Shown here one piece after another: positions 1-6,636 of a stretch of DNA of 8,035 bases. A program made the translations under genes and the position numbers. How positions within the stretch are numbered: the stretch's first letter is position 1; every line of letters begins with the position of its first letter. This stretch comes from an uncultured Flavobacteriales bacterium (GTDB taxonomy: Bacteria; Bacteroidota; Bacteroidia; Flavobacteriales_D; Crocinitomicaceae), in the NCBI GenBank assembly GCA_905479845.1, contig CAJQOB010000321.1, positions 1 to 8,035 on the forward strand, in the 5' to 3' direction. Below the pieces are notes generated by a model that was not told the origin of the DNA, ran no database searches, and saw only the letters and a list, made by a program, of their open reading frames with translations.

Positions 1-14
1 AATCTTCTAAGTAT

Positions 15-36
15 ATCGTTATAACAGAATAACGAT
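15..36. promoter_or_regulatory. Inverted repeat upstream of the Fic gene (candidate operator)
   Basis: The arms ATCGTTAT (15-22) and ATAACGAT (29-36) are perfect reverse complements separated by six bases. The site ends 37 bases before the Fic start codon, where an operator overlapping the promoter would lie. Because the Fic protein carries a C-terminal winged helix, an autoregulatory site is plausible, but that role is inference. A 7-base direct repeat TTTATCT (39-45 and 50-56) follows it. I found no convincing TAnnTTTG promoter box at a sensible distance. Confidence 0.45.
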
Positions 37-73
37 CATTTATCTGCACTTTATCTACCTTTTATTCGCATCC

Positions 74-1273
74 ATGATTACTGAGAGCATGAAATTCAAT
101 CCCACATATACGATTAATGAACGTTTGATAAAGAATTTACTGGAGATCGAACGGCACAAAGAAGCCATAGATGTGTTACCAATAACGACCAGGCTGTTCA
201 CTTCTCTTAGGGAAACTTCACGTCTCCAATCAACGCATTATTCTACACAAATTGAAGGGAATAGATTAACCCAGCAAGAAGTAAAGAAAGTTGTCCAAGG
301 TGAATCACTTGGTTTTCCTGCGCGAAAAAGGGATCAGATTGAAGTGAGCAACTATTTCATGGCACTTGAATTCCTTGAACAAGAACTTGAAAAGAATACT
401 CCTTTAAGTGAAGACTTAATCCAACGAATTCACGGCTTTGTTTTGCGTGGTTCAAAGCGACCAAGTAGATATCGAGAGGATCAAAACAAAGTGAGTGACG
501 CTAGTGGGAAAGTGGTCTATATGCCACCTGAAGCAAAGGATGTGGAGTCCATGATGGCATCACTTGTAAAATGGGTAAATGAAGAGATAGAATATGAAGA
601 AATTCCAGCTCCAGTTGTTGCAGGACTTTTACATTATCAATTTGCGACTATTCACCCGTACTATGACGGAAACGGAAGAACAGCGAGGTTACTCACAACG
701 TATGTGCTTCATAAAACGGGATACGGAATGCAAGGAATCTATTCACTTGAAGAATATTATGCAAAGAACTTATCAGGCTATTACCGCTCACTTGATACTG
801 GACCAAGTCACAATTACTACTTTGGAAGAGAAGAAGCTGATGTCACTCCATTCCTTGATTACTTCTTAAAAGGAATGGCAGAATCATTCAGGAAAGTCCG
901 CGCAAGAGCCGATCAACTTCAAAAGGAACATCAAGAGCGAAATACAACTGCACTTCCTTCACGAGATATCCGTGAACTTGGAGCAAAGGAGCGGCACAGT
1001 CTATCATTATTTCTCAAGCAAAAGGAGGTGAGTTCAACCGATGTTGCTAACCATTTGGGTATCCCACAACGAAGTGCTCTTCATCTGTTAAAGAAATGGA
1101 TCGACAAAGACTTTGTGAAAATGGTGGATGAATCACGAAAATCAAGAAGCTACGGATTAACCACTGAGTGGGAATTACTCATCGAACAACAACGAATGGA
1201 AGAACGAAAACAGAAATTAACACAAATGACCAACAAAAAACGAAAACAAAAGGACGCTGAAATCGAACGGTAA
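74..1273 (+). CDS. Fic family protein (adenylyltransferase-type) with N-terminal inhibitory motif and C-terminal winged helix
   Basis: This 399-residue protein belongs to the Fic/DOC superfamily, whose members usually transfer AMP from ATP onto a hydroxyl of a target protein; some remove it. The complete active motif HPYYDGNGRTAR is at residues 194-205, with catalytic His194, metal-binding Asp198 and the Gly-Asn-Gly-Arg anion pocket. An inhibitory motif of the form S/TxxxE(G/N) is at Ser57-Glu61-Gly62, N-terminal to the core, so this is a class II, self-restrained Fic. A Fic_N-like helical region covers about 15-80, the Fic core about 110-265, and a winged helix-turn-helix about 305-362, followed by a basic helical tail (372-399). 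Length and layout fit the common stand-alone Fic family. The start at 74 is the first ATG in frame; ATG at 89 (Met6) is an alternative and neither has a clear ribosome site. No antitoxin gene adjoins it on the right; the left side is outside the window. Target unknown. Confidence 0.93.
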   Translation: MITESMKFNPTYTINERLIKNLLEIERHKEAIDVLPITTRLFTSLRETSRLQSTHYSTQIEGNRLTQQEVKKVVQGESLGFPARKRDQIEVSNYFMALEFLEQELEKNTPLSEDLIQRIHGFVLRGSKRPSRYREDQNKVSDASGKVVYMPPEAKDVESMMASLVKWVNEEIEYEEIPAPVVAGLLHYQFATIHPYYDGNGRTARLLTTYVLHKTGYGMQGIYSLEEYYAKNLSGYYRSLDTGPSHNYYFGREEADVTPFLDYFLKGMAESFRKVRARADQLQKEHQERNTTALPSRDIRELGAKERHSLSLFLKQKEVSSTDVANHLGIPQRSALHLLKKWIDKDFVKMVDESRKSRSYGLTTEWELLIEQQRMEERKQKLTQMTNKKRKQKDAEIER

Positions 1274-1285
1274 TTTCAGCGTTTT
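1254..1285 (+). terminator. Intrinsic terminator overlapping the end of the Fic gene
   Basis: A perfect 10-bp stem is formed by ACGCTGAAAT (1254-1263) and ATTTCAGCGT (1273-1282), with a nine-base loop, and it runs into TTTT (1282-1285). The left arm lies in the last codons of the Fic gene and the TAA stop (1271-1273) is in the loop and first base of the right arm. The T tract is short, so strength is uncertain, but the stem is unlikely to be chance. Confidence 0.75.
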
Positions 1286-1323
1286 AAAATTGACAAACCA
1301 AAAAAAACCAAAAAGTGAAAAAA

Positions 1324-1345
1324 TACCACTCCCAATTACCACTCC
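1324..1345. repeat. Short tandem direct repeat TACCACTCC
   Basis: TACCACTCC occurs at 1324-1332 and again at 1337-1345, a 13-base period, in an A-rich stretch between the Fic terminator and the tRNA terminator. Function is unknown; it could be a remnant of a recombination site next to the tRNA or chance. Confidence 0.4.
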
Positions 1346-1350
1346 AACGC

Positions 1351-1384
1351 AAAAACGGCCTCCTAAAAAGGAAGCCATTTTGTT
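1351..1384 (-). terminator. Intrinsic terminator downstream of tRNA(CAU), possibly bidirectional
   Basis: The arms are at 1357-1364 and 1369-1376 around an AAAA/UUUU loop. Read on the minus strand, all eight positions pair (one as a G-U wobble) and five T follow (1355-1351). Read on the plus strand, the same position is a C-A mismatch, followed by ATTTTGTT. The structure therefore favours minus-strand transcripts, meaning the tRNA and any pepF-like read-through, but may also back up the Fic terminator. Confidence 0.75.
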
Positions 1385-1408
1385 AGAAAACCTAGTATTT
1401 TCAAGGTG

Positions 1409-1482
1409 TAGCGAGAGGGAGATTTGAACTCCCGACCTCCGGGTTATGAATCCGGCGCTCTAACCAACTGAGCTACCTCGCC
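1409..1482 (-). tRNA. tRNA with CAU anticodon, probably elongator tRNA-Met
   Basis: The minus strand folds into a full 74-nt cloverleaf including the discriminator A73. The acceptor is GGCGAGG with TCTCGCT (G1-U72 and G7-U66 wobbles), the D arm GCTC/GAGC, the anticodon stem CCGGA/CCCGG and the T arm GGGAG-TTCAAAT-CTCCC. The anticodon CAU is at 1448-1446. It lacks the three consecutive G-C pairs that mark initiator tRNA in the anticodon stem, and the innermost pair (31-39) is an A-C mismatch. The next bases are CAC, so CCA must be added post-transcriptionally, as is common in this phylum. A tRNA-Ile whose C34 is modified to lysidine by TilS has the same anticodon and cannot be fully excluded. 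Confidence 0.95.
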
Positions 1483-1531
1483 ATTTTAAACCAATTTAAT
1501 TTCTCTGCATCGAGACCTTTAAACCGATCGA

Positions 1532-1546
1532 GCAATTACCAATTGC
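1532..1546. repeat. Palindrome at the predicted transcription start of the tRNA unit
   Basis: GCAATT (1532-1537) and AATTGC (1541-1546) form a perfect 6-bp inverted repeat with a three-base spacer. It begins about six bases after the -7 box of the tRNA promoter, so it would lie at or just after +1 of the precursor. It could be an operator or a 5' leader hairpin; neither is shown. Confidence 0.4.
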
Positions 1547-1551
1547 GGGTG

Positions 1552-1581
1552 CAAATATAACAGGAATTTTATTTCCAACAA
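1552..1581 (-). promoter_or_regulatory. Bacteroidota-type promoter for tRNA(CAU)
   Basis: On the minus strand, TTG (1581-1579) is followed after 19 bases by TATATTTG (1559-1552), an exact match to the phylum's -33 TTG / -7 TAnnTTTG consensus at its standard spacing. A second TTG at 1578-1576 has 16-base spacing. Predicted start is near 1545-1548, giving a leader of roughly 65 bases before the tRNA. Confidence 0.7.
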
Positions 1582-1594
1582 TCTTTTTTGCCCC

Positions 1595-3310
1595 CTAGTT
1601 CTTCAATTTTTTTAGTTCTTCACGAATGAAGTCTGCCAAAGTACTAATGTGCCCCTGACTAAAGTTGAATTCGATCCCAGCTGTCTTGTAAATCTCAGGG
1701 ATTGATTTCGTGTATGCAAGCTTTAAGGCTTCCTTGTAATTGTGGATGGCTTGTTGCTTGTTTTTCAGACTATTCATCCAAACACCCAAAGCTCCAAGCT
1801 GCGCAATTCCATACTCAATGTAGTAAAATGGAACTTCGAAAATATGCAATTGACGTTGCCAAGAGGTCGCTAGAATGTCTTCATATCCCGAATAATCAAC
1901 CAAACCTGTTCCGTATTCTTTTGATAATGAAATCCACTTTTCTGTACGTTCTTCTCGCGTATGAGCATGATTTACGTACAACCAGTGCTGGAATTCATCT
2001 ACCTGAGCAATCCAAGGCAATAGAATTAAAACTGTTTCCAGTTGCTCTCTCTTTGCGCGCTTGAATTCATCATCATTTGGATAGAACTCATTCCATTCTT
2101 CCATAGTTAACAATTCCATCGCCATAGACGCCAATTCAGCCACTTCGGAAGGAAGATTTTTGAATCCTGTCAATTCCAAATCTCTGCTCAAAAAAGAATG
2201 GACGGCATGTCCTCCTTCGTGAACCATAGTAACAAGATCACGCTGTGATCCCACGGCATTCATAAAAATAAACGGAACACCAATTTCGTAAAGAGGGTAG
2301 TTGTAGCCTCCGGGAGCCTTTCCATTCTTAGAGGCAAGGTCCAAATGCTTCATTTTATCCATTGTTGAAAGACAATAAGCGAAGTAAGGATCAATCTTTT
2401 CGAACATGTTAATCGTTCCAGATAACAACTCAGCGTCCTTTTCGAATGGTTTCAACGGTTTCTTTCCTTCTGGATCGACATCTAAATCCCATGGTTTAAA
2501 TTTCTCTTTTTCAAGAAGATCCAATTTCGTTTGTTTGATTGTTTTCACAATCGGAACAATGACTTCTTTTACTGAGGCGTGAAAATCTTCACAATCGCTA
2601 ACAGCATAATCGAAACGCCCCATTGCTTCCATTTTGTAGTCACGGAAGTTCCTAAAACCTGCGTTTACCGCAACTTGATGACGTTTTTTCAATAAAACAT
2701 CGAAAAGGTCATTGAATTTATCTACGTCTTCACGACGGCGGTTGCTGATCTTCTCAAACACCTCTTTTCGAAGTGACTCATCAGTTTCCTTAAGGAAAAG
2801 AGCAGCTTTCTGCATGGTTAAGGTTTCACCATCATGCTCGATGCTCTGTTTGGCTGATAAAGCTCCAAATTTCTGACTTTCTTCTGCTATTTCAGAATTG
2901 ATCGAAACATTTTCTTCTCGATACAATTCCAATGCTTTGCGTACGCGACGGAAGAGGATGAAGAAATCACTGCTGGACTCCAATTCAGATGTGAACGGAG
3001 AATCCGCCAATTTTCGATTCAGTTTATCTTCAAAAGGAGCAAGCTTTGGTTGAATCTCTGTCACAAAGAAAGTATAAGCCTCACTCAAACCTTTGTCCGT
3101 TGTGTCAATCGTCATTTTGATGTAACGCCATGCGGCATTTTCCTCAAGTACAGCTTCTAATTCGCTTTGGTCGCTCAACCATTGTTTGAAATCCTCCAAG
3201 GTGTCAATTGAACGATCCAATAAATTCTTGTAGTATGTTTCGATTGATTCCCAGCTGTCGATTTCTAAATCTGCTGCGACAAATGATCGGGTTGGCTTTG
3301 TAATTTCCAT
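1595..3310 (-). CDS. M3 family zinc oligoendopeptidase
   Basis: This 571-residue protein is a thimet-oligopeptidase-family (M3) metallopeptidase, which cuts short peptides and is normally cytoplasmic; no signal peptide is present. The zinc motif HEGGH is at 364-368 (His364, His368 ligands, Glu365 general base). The third ligand is probably Glu392 in PSEVAE, 24 residues after His368. Tyrosines near 496-500 (FYYIEYGIAQLG) match the conserved M3 substrate-binding region. The N-terminal WRYIKMTIDTTD segment (61-72) resembles the shorter M3 oligoendopeptidase group separated from classical PepF, so no gene symbol is given. Length is normal and the start gives the usual family N-terminus. It follows the DUF5606 gene by 46 bases that contain a terminator-like hairpin, and I see no promoter box of its own. 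Stop codon TAG; the tRNA unit follows in the same direction. Peptide recycling is the likely role. Confidence 0.93.
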   Translation of the reverse strand: MEITKPTRSFVAADLEIDSWESIETYYKNLLDRSIDTLEDFKQWLSDQSELEAVLEENAAWRYIKMTIDTTDKGLSEAYTFFVTEIQPKLAPFEDKLNRKLADSPFTSELESSSDFFILFRRVRKALELYREENVSINSEIAEESQKFGALSAKQSIEHDGETLTMQKAALFLKETDESLRKEVFEKISNRRREDVDKFNDLFDVLLKKRHQVAVNAGFRNFRDYKMEAMGRFDYAVSDCEDFHASVKEVIVPIVKTIKQTKLDLLEKEKFKPWDLDVDPEGKKPLKPFEKDAELLSGTINMFEKIDPYFAYCLSTMDKMKHLDLASKNGKAPGGYNYPLYEIGVPFIFMNAVGSQRDLVTMVHEGGHAVHSFLSRDLELTGFKNLPSEVAELASMAMELLTMEEWNEFYPNDDEFKRAKREQLETVLILLPWIAQVDEFQHWLYVNHAHTREERTEKWISLSKEYGTGLVDYSGYEDILATSWQRQLHIFEVPFYYIEYGIAQLGALGVWMNSLKNKQQAIHNYKEALKLAYTKSIPEIYKTAGIEFNFSQGHISTLADFIREELKKLKN

Positions 3311-3321
3311 ATCTTATTCAG

Positions 3322-3350
3322 AAAAAAGTCCAGACTTAAACGCCTGGACT
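3322..3350 (-). terminator. Terminator or attenuator hairpin between the DUF5606 and M3 peptidase genes
   Basis: On the minus strand AGTCCAG (3350-3344) pairs with CTGGACT (3333-3327), extendable by two pairs including a G-U to nine, with a six-base loop, and six T follow (3327-3322). This is a canonical intrinsic terminator. Its T tract ends only 11 bases before the M3 peptidase start codon, so the peptidase would depend on read-through or an unseen promoter. Confidence 0.8.
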
Positions 3351-3356
3351 GATTGA

Positions 3357-3935
3357 TTATTTCTTTGTATTAGATTCCTTTTTCTTCTTTGGCGTATCAG
3401 GCTTTTTCTTTTCATCCTTTTCGCCTTTCTCGTCAGAGGCCTTAGCGGCTTTCTTCTTAGGAGCAGCTTTCTTTTTTTGCTTTTCCTCTTTCTCTGGTTT
3501 TTCAGAGTCATTTCCCGTTTCTGTTTCTTGATGCTCCGCATCGGCTGGTTTGAGATTGCCTGATTTCAGCAGCATGTTGTACCACTGTAGTAATTTCTTA
3601 ATATCTGAAGGGTAAACTCTTTCTTCGTCATAGTCTGGAATGATCTCCAAAATGTACGATTGAAGAACAGAAATATCTTCTTTATGAGAAGGCCCTTGTT
3701 TTCCATCTTCCTTTGCGTAGATGTCAGCTAAGATTTCTTTCAATGGTTTATCACCTTCGTACGTGTAGATACTGATATCTTCCAACGCAGAAATTCGATC
3801 CGTTGCGTAAGCAGGAAAGCGCTTATTATCTGTCAATGATTCAACGATAATGCTATTCTTTCCTTGCGCGATTACTTGATAAAGACCTGGACGTCCCGAA
3901 ATCGATATTATACCTGATAAATCCATATTATTCAT
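3357..3935 (-). CDS. DUF5606 family protein with lysine-rich tail
   Basis: This 192-residue protein has a conserved N-terminal domain (about 4-130) of the DUF5606 type, recognised by its opening MDLSGIISISGRPGLY and by phrases such as SIIVESL, KRFPAYA and ISALEDISIY. The family is typical of Bacteroidota and its function is unknown. The second half (131-192) is low-complexity, with 21 lysines in 62 residues plus many Glu, Ala and Pro; it is probably disordered and could bind nucleic acid or another acidic partner, which is inference. There is no signal peptide or membrane segment, so it is likely cytoplasmic. Met4 (codon 3926-3924) may be the true start, because homologues as I recall them begin there. 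It lies 35 bases after the subtilase gene and before the M3 peptidase, all in one direction. A terminator-like hairpin follows its stop codon. Confidence 0.85.
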   Translation of the reverse strand: MNNMDLSGIISISGRPGLYQVIAQGKNSIIVESLTDNKRFPAYATDRISALEDISIYTYEGDKPLKEILADIYAKEDGKQGPSHKEDISVLQSYILEIIPDYDEERVYPSDIKKLLQWYNMLLKSGNLKPADAEHQETETGNDSEKPEKEEKQKKKAAPKKKAAKASDEKGEKDEKKKPDTPKKKKESNTKK

Positions 3936-3945
3936 TTTAAGTCGT

Positions 3946-3953
3946 CAAAAATA
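3946..3953 (-). promoter_or_regulatory. Possible -7 promoter box for the DUF5606 gene
   Basis: TATTTTTG on the minus strand (3953-3946) exactly matches TAnnTTTG, but no TTG lies 17-23 bases upstream (only TTA at 3974-3972). It lies 10 bases before the Met1 codon, so a transcript started here would barely include Met1; translation from Met4 would fit better. The match may be chance in AT-rich DNA. Confidence 0.3.
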
Positions 3954-3970
3954 TAAACTTCTTTGAAGAA

Positions 3971-6520
3971 CTAATACATTCTTGTGATTTTCGACTGAAA
4001 TACTCCTGAATTTGTCGTTACAATTACAGTGTAAAGCCCTGATGCTAAATGCGAGACATCATATCCTAGTCCGTTTGTGTTTTCTATAATCGTCTTTCTT
4101 CCAGTTGCATCAATCAATTCAACCAATGTAATATCCATCGTTGATTCAATGTTGAAGATGTCCTTAACGGGATTTGGATAAATGCTGAATTCATCTAAGG
4201 AAATGGTTTCGAGCCCAACAGTTAAATTCAAGGTGTCTGTTTCCGCGATACATCCATCAGCACTCGTTGCATAGCAAGTGTATACGCCAAAGGGTGAAGA
4301 AATTGTTAATTCTGGATTGGTTTCTCCAACAAGATCAGAACCATTCAACGTCCATTGATAATCATGGGTTGATGTCGTGGAAAGCGTATCTCCATTTTGT
4401 GAGATTGGATCGATTACCGGAACTTCAAACTGGACGACGGACAGTGTATCCGTGTATGCAATACAGAGCTGAACATCAGAATAAACAATTGCGGAATAAT
4501 CTCCTGGAGTTGAAGTGATCAGAGGTGTTGAGCTTGAACTATCGGACCAAATAACACTTGATATCGGTTCTAAAGAGGCTATGCCTAGAACTACAGGTTC
4601 ATCACAAATTCCATTCGGTCCACCAACGAATGGGGAAAAATTCGTTTCGAGTAATAGATCCAAAGCGTGAATTTTCCCATGACCATAGCCATAATTGGGA
4701 AGTGTCCCAGTGAAGCTATCAGCAAAAGCTGTATTAATCATATCTGTTTTGAAATCAAGATGTGCGGCTTTCGAACATTTCTCTAAGTACAAAGCCGCGA
4801 TTCCAGCAACTAGAGGAGAGGACATGGAGGTTCCGCTATTTCTCATGTGCAATAATCCTGAATCGAGGACAGTGTAAGCTTGTGGGATTGCTTGGACCCA
4901 AAGTGGAGCAGCGGCCAAAGATACTTCTCCCGCAGCCGAGATATCAGGTTTAACAACATCATGGCGATTTGGACCTTTGCTCGATTTCAATGCAAGTTTC
5001 CCAGGAGGATTTAATCCTGGAGATAAGTATTGATTACCATTCCCGTCTATATGCCCCAAGCGATTTTGAACATTTCCTACCGAAATCACATCCTCAGAAC
5101 AGTTCCAAGAAGAAGCAATAGATTGAAGTGTGTCTGGCATCACGTAGTGTGCAATTGCTGGCATTTGTGCTACTGTTGGCAAGTTCGTTGACTCCATGTC
5201 ATTGCACCCGTGAAATGCGCCACTCCATAAATCATACTCACCGCTGTTGGTAGTCATAAAACGATAGAGGTACGAAGTGGAGTCTACAGATGTAAACAAC
5301 ACTTGTAAATTGTAATTGGCACCAACCATACTTGGGTATGATTCAATTGTTGCAATCTGATTTCCGTTGTTCCAAATGGTATCTTGAATCACTGAGCCAA
5401 GTGCCGTGGTGGCCGCATTGAATGATGTCATTCCACGTAAATCGAAATCTGGTGAAGGTCTGTCAGCAGCAAATCCGTATTCAAATGTTGCGTCAGCAGC
5501 ATCAGCCCAGAGGTCAAAGTAAATTGTATTCGCTCCAAAAATTCCAGCTGCATTGTTCTTGAACCAAACGAATGAAGTATCAGTCGTAACATCGTTGTGA
5601 ACGTGCATTTTTCCACCCAATCCAGAGTTGCCAGTAGCGGACACTATGATTCTCCCTGGCCGACCATCGAGCATTCCTTCCATCGCTTCAGCTGCAGGAT
5701 CGTTACCATCATGACTACCGAAATAAGTTCCCAAACTTAAATTCACAACCGCTGATTTCCCAAGTGAGTCAGCCACCCTAAAAATGTAATCACACGCGTC
5801 CGCAATGGTTAATGTCCAATTAGGCGCACTGAAATTGCTTTCAACCATAATGATATCAGATTCCGGAGCCATCCCTTTCATGCGTCCGTTTGCATGAGCG
5901 TTTCCTGAGCCAAGCCCAGCGACAACCGTTCCGTGGCTATGCCCATCAGTACTTAAACAGGTTCCATTATTGATAGCTGAACTATCCCAAACTGTTCCAT
6001 ATCCGTAAGTACCAGGAGAAGGACCTGTCGTTAATGTGTGATCCCAGTATCGTAAAACGCGGGTAGTGCTGTCGTCATTTTGAAAATCTGGATGCGTGAA
6101 GTCAATTCCAGTGTCCACATATCCAATAATGACATCTTTTCCTGTAAAAGAGGTTTGGAGTCCGCCTAAACCAGCATGGACTTCATTTACATGATGCGTT
6201 ACACGAGCAGTATCCGCTAAAAGTTTTGGTGGAGCAATTTCAAAATAGAAGTCTGAAATGATCCCAGTTTTTTTAGCTGTTTGAATCCATAGAGGCGTAG
6301 CCGTTACGAATAACCAATCACCTGAACTGTATTTAATAGTAATGTTTTCTTGATCGAGCCCAGTAATATTATCCGAAGTATTCGGAATACAAAATGTGGT
6401 TGGCGTCGTTGGTGCATTCTCCAGAACTTCTCTGAATCCTAATTTTTGAGAAAACGCGTTGGGAGAAAAGAACAGAGTGCAAAAAAGCACTGAGATGTAG
6501 TAGAGTAGTTTGTTTACCAT
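3971..6520 (-). CDS. Secreted S8 family (subtilisin-like) serine peptidase with T9SS C-terminal sorting domain
   Basis: This 849-residue protein is a complete subtilase precursor. A signal peptide (1 to about 25, ending NAFSQ) targets Sec export. Residues 26-120 look like a prodomain. The catalytic residues are Asp136 (YVDTGID), His196 (HGTVVAG) and Ser565 (GTSMSSP), with oxyanion Asn298 (ATGNSG); all are intact. Between Asn298 and Ser565 are 267 residues, against about 66 in subtilisin, so an extra, apparently beta-rich domain (about 305-475) is inserted there. Residues 639-696 and 701-768 look like two tandem Ig-like modules, each with a Trp and each ending in TDTL. The last 75 residues (IYPNPVKD at 780 onwards) form a type A T9SS sorting domain, which directs passage through the outer membrane and removal or anchoring at the surface. 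The likely role is extracellular protein digestion. It is transcribed divergently from the other subtilase and lies upstream of the DUF5606 gene. Confidence 0.95.
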   Translation of the reverse strand: MVNKLLYYISVLFCTLFFSPNAFSQKLGFREVLENAPTTPTTFCIPNTSDNITGLDQENITIKYSSGDWLFVTATPLWIQTAKKTGIISDFYFEIAPPKLLADTARVTHHVNEVHAGLGGLQTSFTGKDVIIGYVDTGIDFTHPDFQNDDSTTRVLRYWDHTLTTGPSPGTYGYGTVWDSSAINNGTCLSTDGHSHGTVVAGLGSGNAHANGRMKGMAPESDIIMVESNFSAPNWTLTIADACDYIFRVADSLGKSAVVNLSLGTYFGSHDGNDPAAEAMEGMLDGRPGRIIVSATGNSGLGGKMHVHNDVTTDTSFVWFKNNAAGIFGANTIYFDLWADAADATFEYGFAADRPSPDFDLRGMTSFNAATTALGSVIQDTIWNNGNQIATIESYPSMVGANYNLQVLFTSVDSTSYLYRFMTTNSGEYDLWSGAFHGCNDMESTNLPTVAQMPAIAHYVMPDTLQSIASSWNCSEDVISVGNVQNRLGHIDGNGNQYLSPGLNPPGKLALKSSKGPNRHDVVKPDISAAGEVSLAAAPLWVQAIPQAYTVLDSGLLHMRNSGTSMSSPLVAGIAALYLEKCSKAAHLDFKTDMINTAFADSFTGTLPNYGYGHGKIHALDLLLETNFSPFVGGPNGICDEPVVLGIASLEPISSVIWSDSSSSTPLITSTPGDYSAIVYSDVQLCIAYTDTLSVVQFEVPVIDPISQNGDTLSTTSTHDYQWTLNGSDLVGETNPELTISSPFGVYTCYATSADGCIAETDTLNLTVGLETISLDEFSIYPNPVKDIFNIESTMDITLVELIDATGRKTIIENTNGLGYDVSHLASGLYTVIVTTNSGVFQSKITRMY

Positions 6521-6550
6521 TTGTCATTATTTATAGCCTTAAAATGTAAA

Positions 6551-6588
6551 TATCGACCATATCCAGATTTTCTCCTAGTATTTCGATA
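6551..6588. promoter_or_regulatory. Spaced inverted repeat in the divergent subtilase intergenic region
   Basis: TATCGA (6551-6556) and TCGATA (6583-6588) are reverse complements with 32 bases between centres, about three helical turns. The pair sits between the two divergent subtilase starts and could bind a shared regulator. Six-base arms at this spacing may also arise by chance. Nearby, the palindrome TAAATTTA (6598-6605) is a one-mismatch TAnnTTTG box on both strands, but no TTG was found at proper spacing. Confidence 0.25.
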
Positions 6589-6636
6589 GATTAATTCTAA
6601 ATTTACGCTATATCAATTCAAAACGAGAATTTCATT

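Noticed and set aside
594..869. 91-codon open frame inside the Fic gene
   Set aside because: It overlaps the Fic active site region in another frame and shows no domain.
1409..1430. Attachment-site duplication of the tRNA 3' end
   Set aside because: I looked for a second copy in the window and found none.
1570..1594. Possible terminator after the M3 peptidase gene
   Set aside because: Only a GGAA/TTCC four-pair stem and no following T tract; transcription may run into the tRNA unit and stop at 1351.
1702..2064. 120-codon plus-strand open frame inside the M3 peptidase gene
   Set aside because: Antisense to a well-conserved peptidase, with no recognisable domain and a cysteine-rich, unnatural composition.
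3314..3541. Lys/Arg-rich 75-codon open frame on the minus strand
   Set aside because: It is an alternate-frame reading of the lysine-rich tail of the DUF5606 gene; A-rich codons give Lys/Arg in any frame.
3960..3972. TTCTT-TG-AAGAA palindrome after the T9SS subtilase
   Set aside because: Only five A-T-rich pairs with a two-base loop, too weak to call a terminator.
4267..4953. Plus-strand open frames opposite the T9SS subtilase
   Set aside because: Antisense shadows of the subtilase Ser-motif and Ig-like regions, with no domain of their own.
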